Shown one piece after another: positions 1 to 5,340 of a stretch of DNA of 6,075 nucleotides. The translations under genes were made by a program, and so were the position numbers. Origin of the DNA: an uncultured Collinsella sp. (GTDB lineage Bacteria > Actinomycetota > Coriobacteriia > Coriobacteriales > Coriobacteriaceae); the NCBI GenBank assembly GCA_900551625.1, contig URWZ01000107.1:1-6075 (forward strand). Direction: 5' to 3'. Every line of letters begins with the position of its first letter. Within the stretch, counting starts at the first letter, position 1. The notes under the pieces were generated by a model. It searched no databases and had not been told where the DNA came from. It saw only the letters and a list, made by a program, of their open reading frames with translations.

Positions 1-49
1 ATCTACACACTGCATATCGTCGGCAGCGTCAGATGTGTATAAGAGACAG
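1..49 (+). other. Illumina Nextera i5 adapter remnant (not genomic)
   Basis: These bases match library-adapter sequence: ATCTACAC (1-8, end of the P5 part), ACTGCATA (9-16, which I recall as i5 index S506/N506), TCGTCGGCAGCGTC (17-30, Nextera read-1 adapter) and AGATGTGTATAAGAGACAG (31-49, Tn5 mosaic end). Genomic sequence begins at about position 50. Translations crossing this stretch give the well-known artefact peptides SLIHI, MCIRDR and MYKRQ, and should not be annotated. The adapter explains why the first gene stops abruptly. Confidence 0.98.
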
Positions 50-262
50 GTGGACAGCAAGCGGGGACATGATCGCGTCCTGTGCCGTGGTATCACTCAC
101 ATCGTTGGCAAATGCCGAGAACGGCGCGAGCAGCGACGAGCCGGTCATAGCGATGGTGGTTGCCGCGGTGACGGCGAGTCGTGTTGCCTTGTGGCCCGAG
201 AATGTGGGGCGAGGCTTGGCGCCGCCTGAGACTTCCGAGTGTTTAGGTGCGTACTTTGTCAT
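50..262 (-). CDS. Secreted protein of unknown function, N-terminal fragment (3' end lost at adapter)
   Basis: Only the first 71 codons are present; the reading frame then runs into adapter sequence. The chosen start is the ATG at 262-260, because GGGAGAA (272-266 on the minus strand) sits 5 nt upstream of it. A TTG four codons earlier (274-272) overlaps that ribosome binding site and is unlikely to be used. The protein has a long polar N-region of about 27 residues containing several Lys/Arg. A hydrophobic stretch (about 28-49, LAVTAATTIAMTGSSLLAPF) and an A-F-A cleavage motif at 50-52 follow, so the mature chain should begin near NDVSDTT. This is a Sec-type signal peptide; there is no twin arginine. 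The remaining 19 mature residues do not identify a family. A palindrome and a hairpin array lie upstream. The protein is exported or surface-attached, but its function cannot be assigned. Confidence 0.75.
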
Positions 263-265
263 TTC

Positions 266-272
266 TTCTCCC
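266..272 (-). promoter_or_regulatory. Ribosome binding site of the truncated secreted-protein gene
   Basis: GGGAGAA on the minus strand, with its GGGAG core at 272-268, lies 5 nt before the ATG at 262-260. It decides between this ATG and an upstream in-frame TTG. Confidence 0.65.
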
Positions 273-328
273 AATCGTTGAAGGGGTACCTACGACAATT
301 CGTACGTTACGACCGCCGAAAGGGCTCC

Positions 329-340
329 TGTTGCGCAACA
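329..340. promoter_or_regulatory. Perfect 12-bp palindrome TGTTGCGCAACA, candidate operator
   Basis: TGTTGC followed directly by GCAACA is a perfect dyad, 67-78 nt upstream of the start codon of the secreted-protein gene. Its 10-bp core GTTGCGCAAC recurs in the other promoter-bearing gap of the window (3966-3975). Size, symmetry and position fit the binding site of a dimeric regulator. No regulator is identified, so the role is inferred. Confidence 0.45.
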
Positions 341-403
341 TTGGCAAGGAAACATCGACGCACTTGAGTCACATTTATGAGGTGGAGTTCTCGGCAAGCT
401 AAC

Positions 404-460
404 GTCTCGGTCTGTAACATCTAGCACCAAATATGACCTCTAACTGTTACAGATCGAGAC
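404..460 (+). repeat. Hairpin repeat copy 1 (57 bp: 16-bp arms, 25-nt loop)
   Basis: The left arm GTCTCGGTCTGTAACA (404-419) pairs with TGTTACAGATCGAGAC (445-460). Fifteen of 16 positions are Watson-Crick pairs, and the exception (410/454) is G-T, a G-U wobble in plus-sense RNA. The 25-nt loop (420-444) begins TCTAG. This is the first of three equally sized copies. The strand is given as plus because the wobble keeps pairing only in that sense. Confidence 0.85.
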
Positions 461-484
461 GGACCGTCCGCGGTCAACTCAAAT

Positions 485-541
485 GTCTCGTTCTGTAACA
501 TCTAGAGAGGTTTTTGACCCCTTACTGTTACAGATTGAGAT
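485..541 (+). repeat. Hairpin repeat copy 2 (57 bp: 16-bp arms, 25-nt loop)
   Basis: The left arm GTCTCGTTCTGTAACA (485-500) pairs with TGTTACAGATTGAGAT (526-541). Thirteen of 16 positions are Watson-Crick, two (485/541 and 490/536) are G-T, and one (491/535) is a T-T mismatch. The loop 501-525 is again exactly 25 nt and starts TCTAG. This copy is separated from copy 1 by 24 bp and from copy 3 by 23 bp. Confidence 0.85.
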
Positions 542-562
542 ATTGTCTCGCGGGGTGGGGGT

Positions 563-623
563 TTGTCTCGATCTGTAACATCTAGACCCGTATCTGCCGA
601 GCTGGTGTTACAGATCGAGACAA
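563..623 (+). repeat. Hairpin repeat copy 3 (perfect 18-bp arms, 25-nt loop)
   Basis: The left arm TTGTCTCGATCTGTAACA (563-580) and its exact reverse complement (606-623) form an 18-bp perfect stem; the core equivalent to the other copies is 565-621. The loop 581-605 is 25 nt and starts TCTAG, as in copies 1 and 2. A lone half-arm TTGTCTCG also occurs at 543-550 in the spacer before this copy. This copy is closest to the likely consensus of the family. Confidence 0.88.
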
Positions 624-651
624 TTGCCGGGGAGGGGCCCCGCCGCGGCAA
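624..651 (-). terminator. G+C-rich near-palindrome after the kinase gene, possible terminator
   Basis: TTGCCG (624-629) and CGGCAA (646-651) flank a GGGGCCCC centre (634-641), giving a 28-bp dyad with two mismatched pairs (630/645 and 633/642). It lies 12 bp beyond the stop codon of the kinase gene, where an intrinsic terminator would sit. On the minus strand it is followed by TTGTCTCGAT rather than a clear U-run, so termination is plausible but not convincing. It abuts the third hairpin repeat directly. Confidence 0.4.
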
Positions 652-663
652 GGCGCCCGCTCC

Positions 664-2748
664 CTAGATGCAGAATCCGGGGATCACGCAGGTTCGCTTG
701 TCTGGCTTTTCCGCAGGCGTTGCGTACGTAAAGACGTCGCCGTCGCGTCCCACGCGGTTCATATAGAGTGTGCCTTCGCTCTCCGATGTGTCGGGACTTG
801 CCGTTCGTTCCCACCAACAGGTGTCCTTGCCCTTCCACTGGCGAACCAACATCTCGTTCGTGGTATACGGACTTACCTTGAGCTCGCGGAAGAGCTGATA
901 CTCCTTGCCCTCGCCGTTGTAGATGTCGGCCAGGTAGTGAAGGCCCTCGGCAAATGACTCGGGCGGTTGCGTACCGCACAGCTCGACCATGGCAGGCAGC
1001 CAAAGAGTTGCGGGCAGCTCGCTCAGACACGATGCGCTTCTGGCGGCGCCAACGTTATTCGAGATCTTTTTGACAGATTTGATGAGTGCGCGCAGCTCGT
1101 TGGGCAGCAGCTTAAGGCCGTCGTTATCGAGCCATTCCCGCAGCTCGCAATCTGCCCAGCCGGCGCTCGGCGGTTCAGCTGCAGCGTTGCGCTCGGCAAT
1201 ACCCGCATCGAACATAAACGTCAGTCCGGCCTTGCCCGTCCCGTCCAGAAGCTCATCGTGGCGGATGCCCACAAGCTGCGCGCCAACCTGCAGCCCGTTG
1301 GTGAGCGTGACGCGCTTGGTGCATGGATAGGGGATATGCCCGTTGTCATCGAGCAGGTGGTAGCGCTTGGCAATCTCGCGTGCCTCGCTACGGGTCTCGG
1401 CGGCCTTAATCTTGAGCGAAATCTCCTGCAGCTGATCCCAGGTGTAGTCGTCAAGTGAACCGCGGATGCCGTTCAGGTAGTCGGGGATGCCAAAGCCATG
1501 GGTTGCCGCCCCGATAACGCCGAGCCCCGCAACGGCCGCGACAACGCCACCGATAATAAAGCGGCGGCGGGTCATGGCATCGTGCCGGGCCTGCTCCAGG
1601 ATCTCTCGCGCGCGCTCGCCGGCGACGTCGACCTTAAGGTGCGTGCCAGAATCGATATCAATTGCGGCCTCGTCTCCTGCGCCTTCGCGGCCCTCGGATT
1701 CGGCATCGGTGAGGTATGCCGAGAGCACCTCGAGCATCTGCTGCTCGGTGGGACGATCGCACTGCTCGACTGAGATGCCTTTCATGATGATCTGGACGAG
1801 TGCCTCGTCGTCGCTGCATCGCGGCTCGAGCGTTGCCGGCTTGGTCTTGGTCTTTATAAGGTAGAACGAGCCGGTTGCCGCGGCACCCGTCGACTCGACA
1901 TCGAACGGTTTACGACCGCTGTAGAGCTGGTACAGAATGCTCGATAGCGCGTAGACGTCGATGGCGGGCGAGCGGCGAAGGGCCGCGATGCCTTCGATAT
2001 CCTGTGTGAGCATCTCGGGCGCGGCGTATGCGGGCGTGGCAAAGCGCCAGATGTCGGCGCGCCGGGTGATCGTGTCGTCGCCGAGGGCAATGGTCGCGGA
2101 GCCCATGTCGATGAGACAGGGGTCAAAGGAGCAATCGGCGATCTGCTGCTCGAGCGTTCGGCTGGTGGTACGGAACATGATATTGGCGGGCGACAGGTCG
2201 CGATGGACGACCGGATTCACGAGCCCCTGGGTCATCAGGAGTGCGCGAAGCACGGCGTTTCCAACGGCGGCTACCATCTGGGTGGTTAGCCCACCCGAGG
2301 CATGGTGCGGAAGCAAGGGCAGCGCCTGCTTGAGCGAGGTACCCTCGACCCACTCCATGAGGATGAGCGGGTCGTCCTCGCACGATCCGTAGCCATAGAC
2401 GCGCGGAAATCCACGCAGGTGCGAGACGGTGCACAGATGGCGGTACTCCTCGAACAGCGCGGCGGTGTTGGCCAGGTGCGCAGCCGCTTGCTCGGCGGAG
2501 CGATCGGGGGCTTGGCCGGAAAGGATGGCGTTGTCCTTGAGTAGCTTGACGGCAAAGACCTCGCCGCTCGTGTTGGTCGCGCGCAGCACGTGCCCGATAT
2601 TGCCGTCGTCGCGGTATGCCGTCTGAAGAATAAGCGTCATAAACCGTCGCTTGGCAATATCCTCGGCGCTGGGGTCGACCGCAACGGCGGTATCGAACGT
2701 GTCGAGACGAATGAGTTTGTCGCCAGGGGCGGTGTTGGTGGTATCCAA
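664..2748 (-). CDS. Transmembrane Ser/Thr protein kinase with DUF6273-like extracellular domain
   Basis: This 694-residue Hanks-type kinase has a cytoplasmic kinase domain (about 36-345), a charged juxtamembrane stretch, one membrane segment (about 397-416, after M-T-R-R-R) and an extracellular C-terminal region of about 275 residues. Visible kinase motifs are a loose Gly loop (DDGNIGHV, 47-54), the ATP-binding Lys68 in FAVK, a Glu at 100/101, the catalytic loop H182-R183-D184-L-S-P-A-N189, D214-M-G in place of DFG, A-P-E at 243-245, Asp264 and Arg332. The usual catalytic-loop Lys is Ser186. Other bacterial kinases carry this change, and the remaining key residues are kept, so activity is likely. 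The C-terminal part (about 478-694) has the DUF6273-like pattern WADCELREWL, LRALIKSVKK, LWLP, WWER and a terminal PGFCI, so it may sense something outside the cell. The start is a TTG with AAGGAA 4 nt upstream; the next Met is residue 37, close to the kinase fold. The gene is 171 bp downstream of the FHA gene on the same strand. Confidence 0.9.
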   Translation of the reverse strand: MDTTNTAPGDKLIRLDTFDTAVAVDPSAEDIAKRRFMTLILQTAYRDDGNIGHVLRATNTSGEVFAVKLLKDNAILSGQAPDRSAEQAAAHLANTAALFEEYRHLCTVSHLRGFPRVYGYGSCEDDPLILMEWVEGTSLKQALPLLPHHASGGLTTQMVAAVGNAVLRALLMTQGLVNPVVHRDLSPANIMFRTTSRTLEQQIADCSFDPCLIDMGSATIALGDDTITRRADIWRFATPAYAAPEMLTQDIEGIAALRRSPAIDVYALSSILYQLYSGRKPFDVESTGAAATGSFYLIKTKTKPATLEPRCSDDEALVQIIMKGISVEQCDRPTEQQMLEVLSAYLTDAESEGREGAGDEAAIDIDSGTHLKVDVAGERAREILEQARHDAMTRRRFIIGGVVAAVAGLGVIGAATHGFGIPDYLNGIRGSLDDYTWDQLQEISLKIKAAETRSEAREIAKRYHLLDDNGHIPYPCTKRVTLTNGLQVGAQLVGIRHDELLDGTGKAGLTFMFDAGIAERNAAAEPPSAGWADCELREWLDNDGLKLLPNELRALIKSVKKISNNVGAARSASCLSELPATLWLPAMVELCGTQPPESFAEGLHYLADIYNGEGKEYQLFRELKVSPYTTNEMLVRQWKGKDTCWWERTASPDTSESEGTLYMNRVGRDGDVFTYATPAEKPDKRTCVIPGFCI

Positions 2749-2752
2749 GGCG

Positions 2753-2758
2753 TTCCTT
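2753..2758 (-). promoter_or_regulatory. Ribosome binding site supporting a TTG start for the kinase
   Basis: AAGGAA on the minus strand lies 4 nt before the TTG at 2748-2746. No ATG is available in frame until codon 37, so this site decides the start. Confidence 0.6.
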
Positions 2759-2851
2759 CGTTTGGTGGGGCCGCGTGCTCACGCCGAGAACGCGATTATC
2801 GATTAAAGCCCATGATAGACGTGTTTACCGATAAGCTGACTCGTATTGCTA

Positions 2852-2857
2852 TTTATA
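2852..2857 (-). promoter_or_regulatory. Candidate -10 element for the kinase gene
   Basis: The 171-bp gap between the FHA gene and the kinase gene contains an A+T-rich patch unlike its surroundings. Within it, TATAAA on the minus strand (2857-2852) lies about 104 nt upstream of the TTG start. No good -35 box is found at 16-18 nt; the best is a weak ATCATT. It is flanked by short inverted repeats (TGACTCGT at 2837-2844 and ACGAGTGA at 2886-2893, 7 of 8 positions complementary). The call is tentative, but the gap itself suggests the kinase has its own promoter. Confidence 0.3.
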
Positions 2858-2919
2858 GTGCAGCGTGCAACGTAAATGATATAAGACGAGTGACACCTGT
2901 TTTCCCACGTCTCTACGCG

Positions 2920-3882
2920 CTAGTCCACAATAACGAGAAACGTTGTATAGAGGCCCAAATGAAGTCTGTCGCTGTTGGCGATCTCCACGGGGGGATAGAC
3001 TTTGCCGGGCTCTCGTTGGTCGCGGGGCGGCTCGATTACGATATCGCCGTCGCCTGCACCCGATTCGAGCACCGTGCCGTTGGTCGATCCAAGGCCCTGG
3101 GCGTACCAGTGCTCACCCTCAAGCCAAATGCGAAGATGCTCGCGCGATGCGTCGGCGCCCACATCGGTGATGCTGGGCGAGGTTTTGGGCAAAGAACCAA
3201 TCACGGTGCCGCGCGGATCGCGTGTGAGGGGATGGATTTGCATATCGACGCAGTTGTCGGCATGCGTCCTGAGCAGACCGAGGTTGGGAGCGACGGCGCG
3301 CGGCTGCTCCAGGCTGCCCATAAAGCCGCGTCCGACGGTAGTTTCGGTGGTGCCAAAGTGCCCACCCGTCTTGCTGTCGCAAAAGCGCTCGACGGTGGCC
3401 ACGCCTTGAACGGGATCGGCAAGTGCACCCGTTGCCACAAAGAGCATCAAGAAGAGCGTGCTTTTTTCGCGGGGGCTGTGGTCATCGGAGCTGTTGATAC
3501 GCCCCAAGGCATTGGCGTAGAGGCGGTCGTCGAGGTCATAATCGGCGAGAATCGACATCATGCCTTGGGCCGCCGGGCCGCTGTAATGCTCGGATATTTC
3601 CCGATAGGCGCGATCGCCTCCGCCGCGCTTGTTGCCGATGGCGGCGGCAAGGTTAAGTGTGGAGACGGTAAGGTCATTGTAGATACCTGGCGCACACTGA
3701 TCGGGCTCGCGGTGGACGATGTAGCGAGTGAGGTACGAGCGGTTGGTAGAGCATTTGTCAAGCAAGGTACTGCCTGCATGCGAATTGCCGTTAATGAGCA
3801 TTCGCGCAATCTCGAGATGCTTGAGACCGCCGAACGATCGGATGTCGTTGTAGAGGACCGAGCACGGTGTTTCCGCCGCCAT
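2920..3882 (-). CDS. FHA-domain protein (phosphothreonine reader)
   Basis: This 320-residue soluble protein has no signal peptide or membrane segment. The C-terminal part (about 225-318) is a forkhead-associated domain: V-I-G-S at 227-230, S-R-E-H at 246-249, G-S-T-N-G-T at 265-270 and the final strands DRLHLG...TTFLVI. FHA domains bind phosphothreonine peptides and usually act beside Hanks-type kinases. The Ser and Asn of the binding site are present, but the usual Arg of the G-R pair is Ser230, which may weaken or change phosphate binding. The N-terminal 200 residues look mainly helical and match no family I recognise. G-T-T-E-T-T-V-G at 177-184 lies between the two parts and resembles the phosphorylated ETT motif of GarA-type proteins. 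The ATG at 3882-3880 has a strong GGGGAGG 5 nt upstream. The gene diverges from the zinc-ribbon gene and is followed by the kinase on the same strand. Confidence 0.87.
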   Translation of the reverse strand: MAAETPCSVLYNDIRSFGGLKHLEIARMLINGNSHAGSTLLDKCSTNRSYLTRYIVHREPDQCAPGIYNDLTVSTLNLAAAIGNKRGGGDRAYREISEHYSGPAAQGMMSILADYDLDDRLYANALGRINSSDDHSPREKSTLFLMLFVATGALADPVQGVATVERFCDSKTGGHFGTTETTVGRGFMGSLEQPRAVAPNLGLLRTHADNCVDMQIHPLTRDPRGTVIGSLPKTSPSITDVGADASREHLRIWLEGEHWYAQGLGSTNGTVLESGAGDGDIVIEPPRDQREPGKVYPPVEIANSDRLHLGLYTTFLVIVD

Positions 3883-3887
3883 GGCTG

Positions 3888-3894
3888 CCTCCCC
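3888..3894 (-). promoter_or_regulatory. Strong ribosome binding site of the FHA gene
   Basis: GGGGAGG on the minus strand lies 5 nt before the ATG at 3882-3880. It is the best Shine-Dalgarno match in the window and fixes the start. Confidence 0.75.
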
Positions 3895-3942
3895 AGATAA
3901 CTTTAATGACGTACTGCAAACATGTTAGGAAATGGCTACGCT

Positions 3943-3981
3943 CAAAGCGTGCCGACTCGAAAAATGTTGCGCAACGCTTTG
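3943..3981. promoter_or_regulatory. Divergent promoter region with palindrome and inverted repeat
   Basis: The 180-bp gap 3883-4062 separates the divergent FHA and zinc-ribbon genes, so both promoters must lie in or near it. Its middle holds a perfect GTTGCGCAAC palindrome (3966-3975), shared with 330-339. It also holds an 8-bp inverted repeat, CAAAGCGT (3943-3950) and ACGCTTTG (3974-3981), whose right arm overlaps the palindrome. A small dyad ACGCT-CAA-AGCGT overlaps the left arm (3938-3950). For the plus-strand gene a weak TATAGG (3999-4004) could be a -10 box, but no convincing -35 was found. A shared operator is inferred from position and symmetry. Confidence 0.45.
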
Positions 3982-4047
3982 CATAACTACTGAGACATTA
4001 TAGGGCATATACGCCAAGTTGCAGGATGGCTGCAAACGACACATTTT

Positions 4048-4053
4048 GAGAGG
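4048..4053 (+). promoter_or_regulatory. Ribosome binding site of the zinc-ribbon gene
   Basis: GAGAGG lies 9 nt before the ATG at 4063-4065. An in-frame TTG at 4054 directly abuts this site and so cannot use it, which favours the ATG start. Confidence 0.6.
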
Positions 4054-4062
4054 TTGTGCCCT

Positions 4063-5307
4063 ATGGAATGCCCTTATTGCGGTGCATTGTTGCCTGACGA
4101 CGCTAGTTTTTGCTCTGAGTGTGGATCGCCTCTTGCTGCGCCCTCGCCGACTGCATCCGTTCCCGAAGATCCCTACACTACGCCCCAGACCGTGTCACAG
4201 AGCCCTGCCTTTTCTTGGCGCGATGGCGAGGCCGCTACGGCGGCAACGGTGGAGTTGCCTAAGGCGGATGCTGCCTCGAAAGCAGACGAGCAGCCGGTGG
4301 CGGCACCCGGCGCGTCTGAGCCCGCTGTGCCCGAATCCGATTCGGACGCCACGCGTGTAGTCAATCCCTTGTCAGACTTTGGCACTACGATCGAGGACGT
4401 GGAAACTGAGTCTGCCTACCATGCCGATTCTGGTTCTACGCCGCTCAGTGAGGAAGAGCAGCTCGAGCAGGACCGCGAGAGCCTCAAGACGGCCAAGGCC
4501 GAGTACAAGCTGGCACGCAAACGCCTGGGTAAGTCGTATGCGCCCGCCATCGCCGCCGGCGTTATTGTCGTTGCCGCCTTGTGCGCGGGAACCGGCTGGG
4601 CGGGCTACTCATACGGTTTGGCTCATCCGCAAAATACGGAGCAGATTCAAAAGCTCAAGAAGCAGCTTGAATCTTCCAAGGACGAACTCACAAAAACGCA
4701 AGACGAGCTCGATCAGACAAAGTCCGACCTTAAGGATGCTAAGGCGGAGCTCAAGACCGCAAGCAAGAACGGCGAGGACGCCAGCTCCGATGCCGAGGAC
4801 TCTTCCACGACGGGCAATGCGACTTCGTCGACCACTACGGCCCCTGGTAGCACAGCGAAGCTCAACATCGATAAGCCCACGAGCTTTGCAAACACTACGT
4901 GGCGCGGAGCACTTAAGGAGACGGGCAACTCTTGGGGCCATACTTGCTACGGCGCGAGCAAAAACGACCTTGTGATTGTGTTTAAGAGCATCAGCGATTC
5001 CGGCGAAGCGGTTGCAGACATCTCGGCCACACTGCATGCCCACGATACCTACAACGCCGAAAAAACCGTCGCCCAATCCGATGGTGACGACTATCGCACC
5101 TACACGGACGTCACCGGTACGTTTGTTAGAAACAAGGGTTTTGAGTTCTCGCTTCCCGTCGAGGAGGAGGGCTGCGACCTTACGGTTACGGGTGTTCCTA
5201 AAAAGAAGAACGGCAAGTACTACCTGAATACCACAGTCGAATCGGGAGATGGAGCCGTTACCATGGGAACGCGCATCACGGATTCCTTTGAGCTTTTGAT
5301 TTCCTAG
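4063..5307 (+). CDS. Zinc-ribbon, single-pass membrane protein with coiled coil and extracytoplasmic domain
   Basis: This 414-residue protein begins with a zinc ribbon whose four Cys lie at 3, 6, 17 and 20 (MECPYC...FCSEC). A long acidic, Pro/Ala/Thr-rich, probably disordered cytoplasmic linker follows (about 24-128), then a short charged helix (129-157). One membrane segment (about 160-186, after R-K-R-L-G-K) leads to a heptad-like coiled coil (about 190-235, KKQLESSKDELTKTQDEL) and a Ser/Thr-rich linker (238-265). A C-terminal domain (about 274-414) starts FANTTWRGALKETG and looks beta-rich. Positive charges before the membrane segment place the zinc ribbon inside and the C-terminal domain outside. 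The two halves do not identify an enzyme. The gene is divergent from the FHA gene, with kinases on both sides, so it may be a substrate or partner of those kinases. T109 in GTTIED has Asp at +3, which suits FHA binding if phosphorylated. The function itself is unknown. Confidence 0.85.
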   Translation: MECPYCGALLPDDASFCSECGSPLAAPSPTASVPEDPYTTPQTVSQSPAFSWRDGEAATAATVELPKADAASKADEQPVAAPGASEPAVPESDSDATRVVNPLSDFGTTIEDVETESAYHADSGSTPLSEEEQLEQDRESLKTAKAEYKLARKRLGKSYAPAIAAGVIVVAALCAGTGWAGYSYGLAHPQNTEQIQKLKKQLESSKDELTKTQDELDQTKSDLKDAKAELKTASKNGEDASSDAEDSSTTGNATSSTTTAPGSTAKLNIDKPTSFANTTWRGALKETGNSWGHTCYGASKNDLVIVFKSISDSGEAVADISATLHAHDTYNAEKTVAQSDGDDYRTYTDVTGTFVRNKGFEFSLPVEEEGCDLTVTGVPKKKNGKYYLNTTVESGDGAVTMGTRITDSFELLIS

Positions 5308-5340
5308 TACTTCGTATTGTCAGCGTGCGATGCATGGCGG

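Noticed and set aside
33..281. Plus-strand open frames starting MCIRDR and MYKRQ
   Set aside because: Their first codons translate the Nextera adapter, and the rest is antisense to the secreted-protein gene.
404..623. CRISPR array
   Set aside because: The repeated unit is a long-armed hairpin with a variable loop, there are only three copies, the 23-24 bp spacers are short, and no cas genes are near.
404..623. Miniature transposable element (MITE)
   Set aside because: Units are only 57-61 bp, no target-site duplication is visible around any of them, and regular tandem spacing is unlike independent insertions.
2123..2782. A 219-codon minus-strand open frame overlapping the start of the first kinase
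   Set aside because: It is a shifted frame of the kinase coding region, rich in Arg/Pro and without motifs. The kinase frame carries all conserved residues.
2590..3900. A 436-codon plus-strand open frame across the FHA gene and the following gap
   Set aside because: It is antisense to a protein with a clear FHA domain and a strong ribosome binding site, it overlaps the kinase gene too, and its translation shows no recognisable domain. Long antisense frames are common in G+C-rich DNA.
3883..4062. Canonical sigma-70 promoters for the divergent genes
   Set aside because: No pair of -35 and -10 boxes with 16-18 bp spacing matched well on either strand; only isolated elements such as TATAGG are visible.
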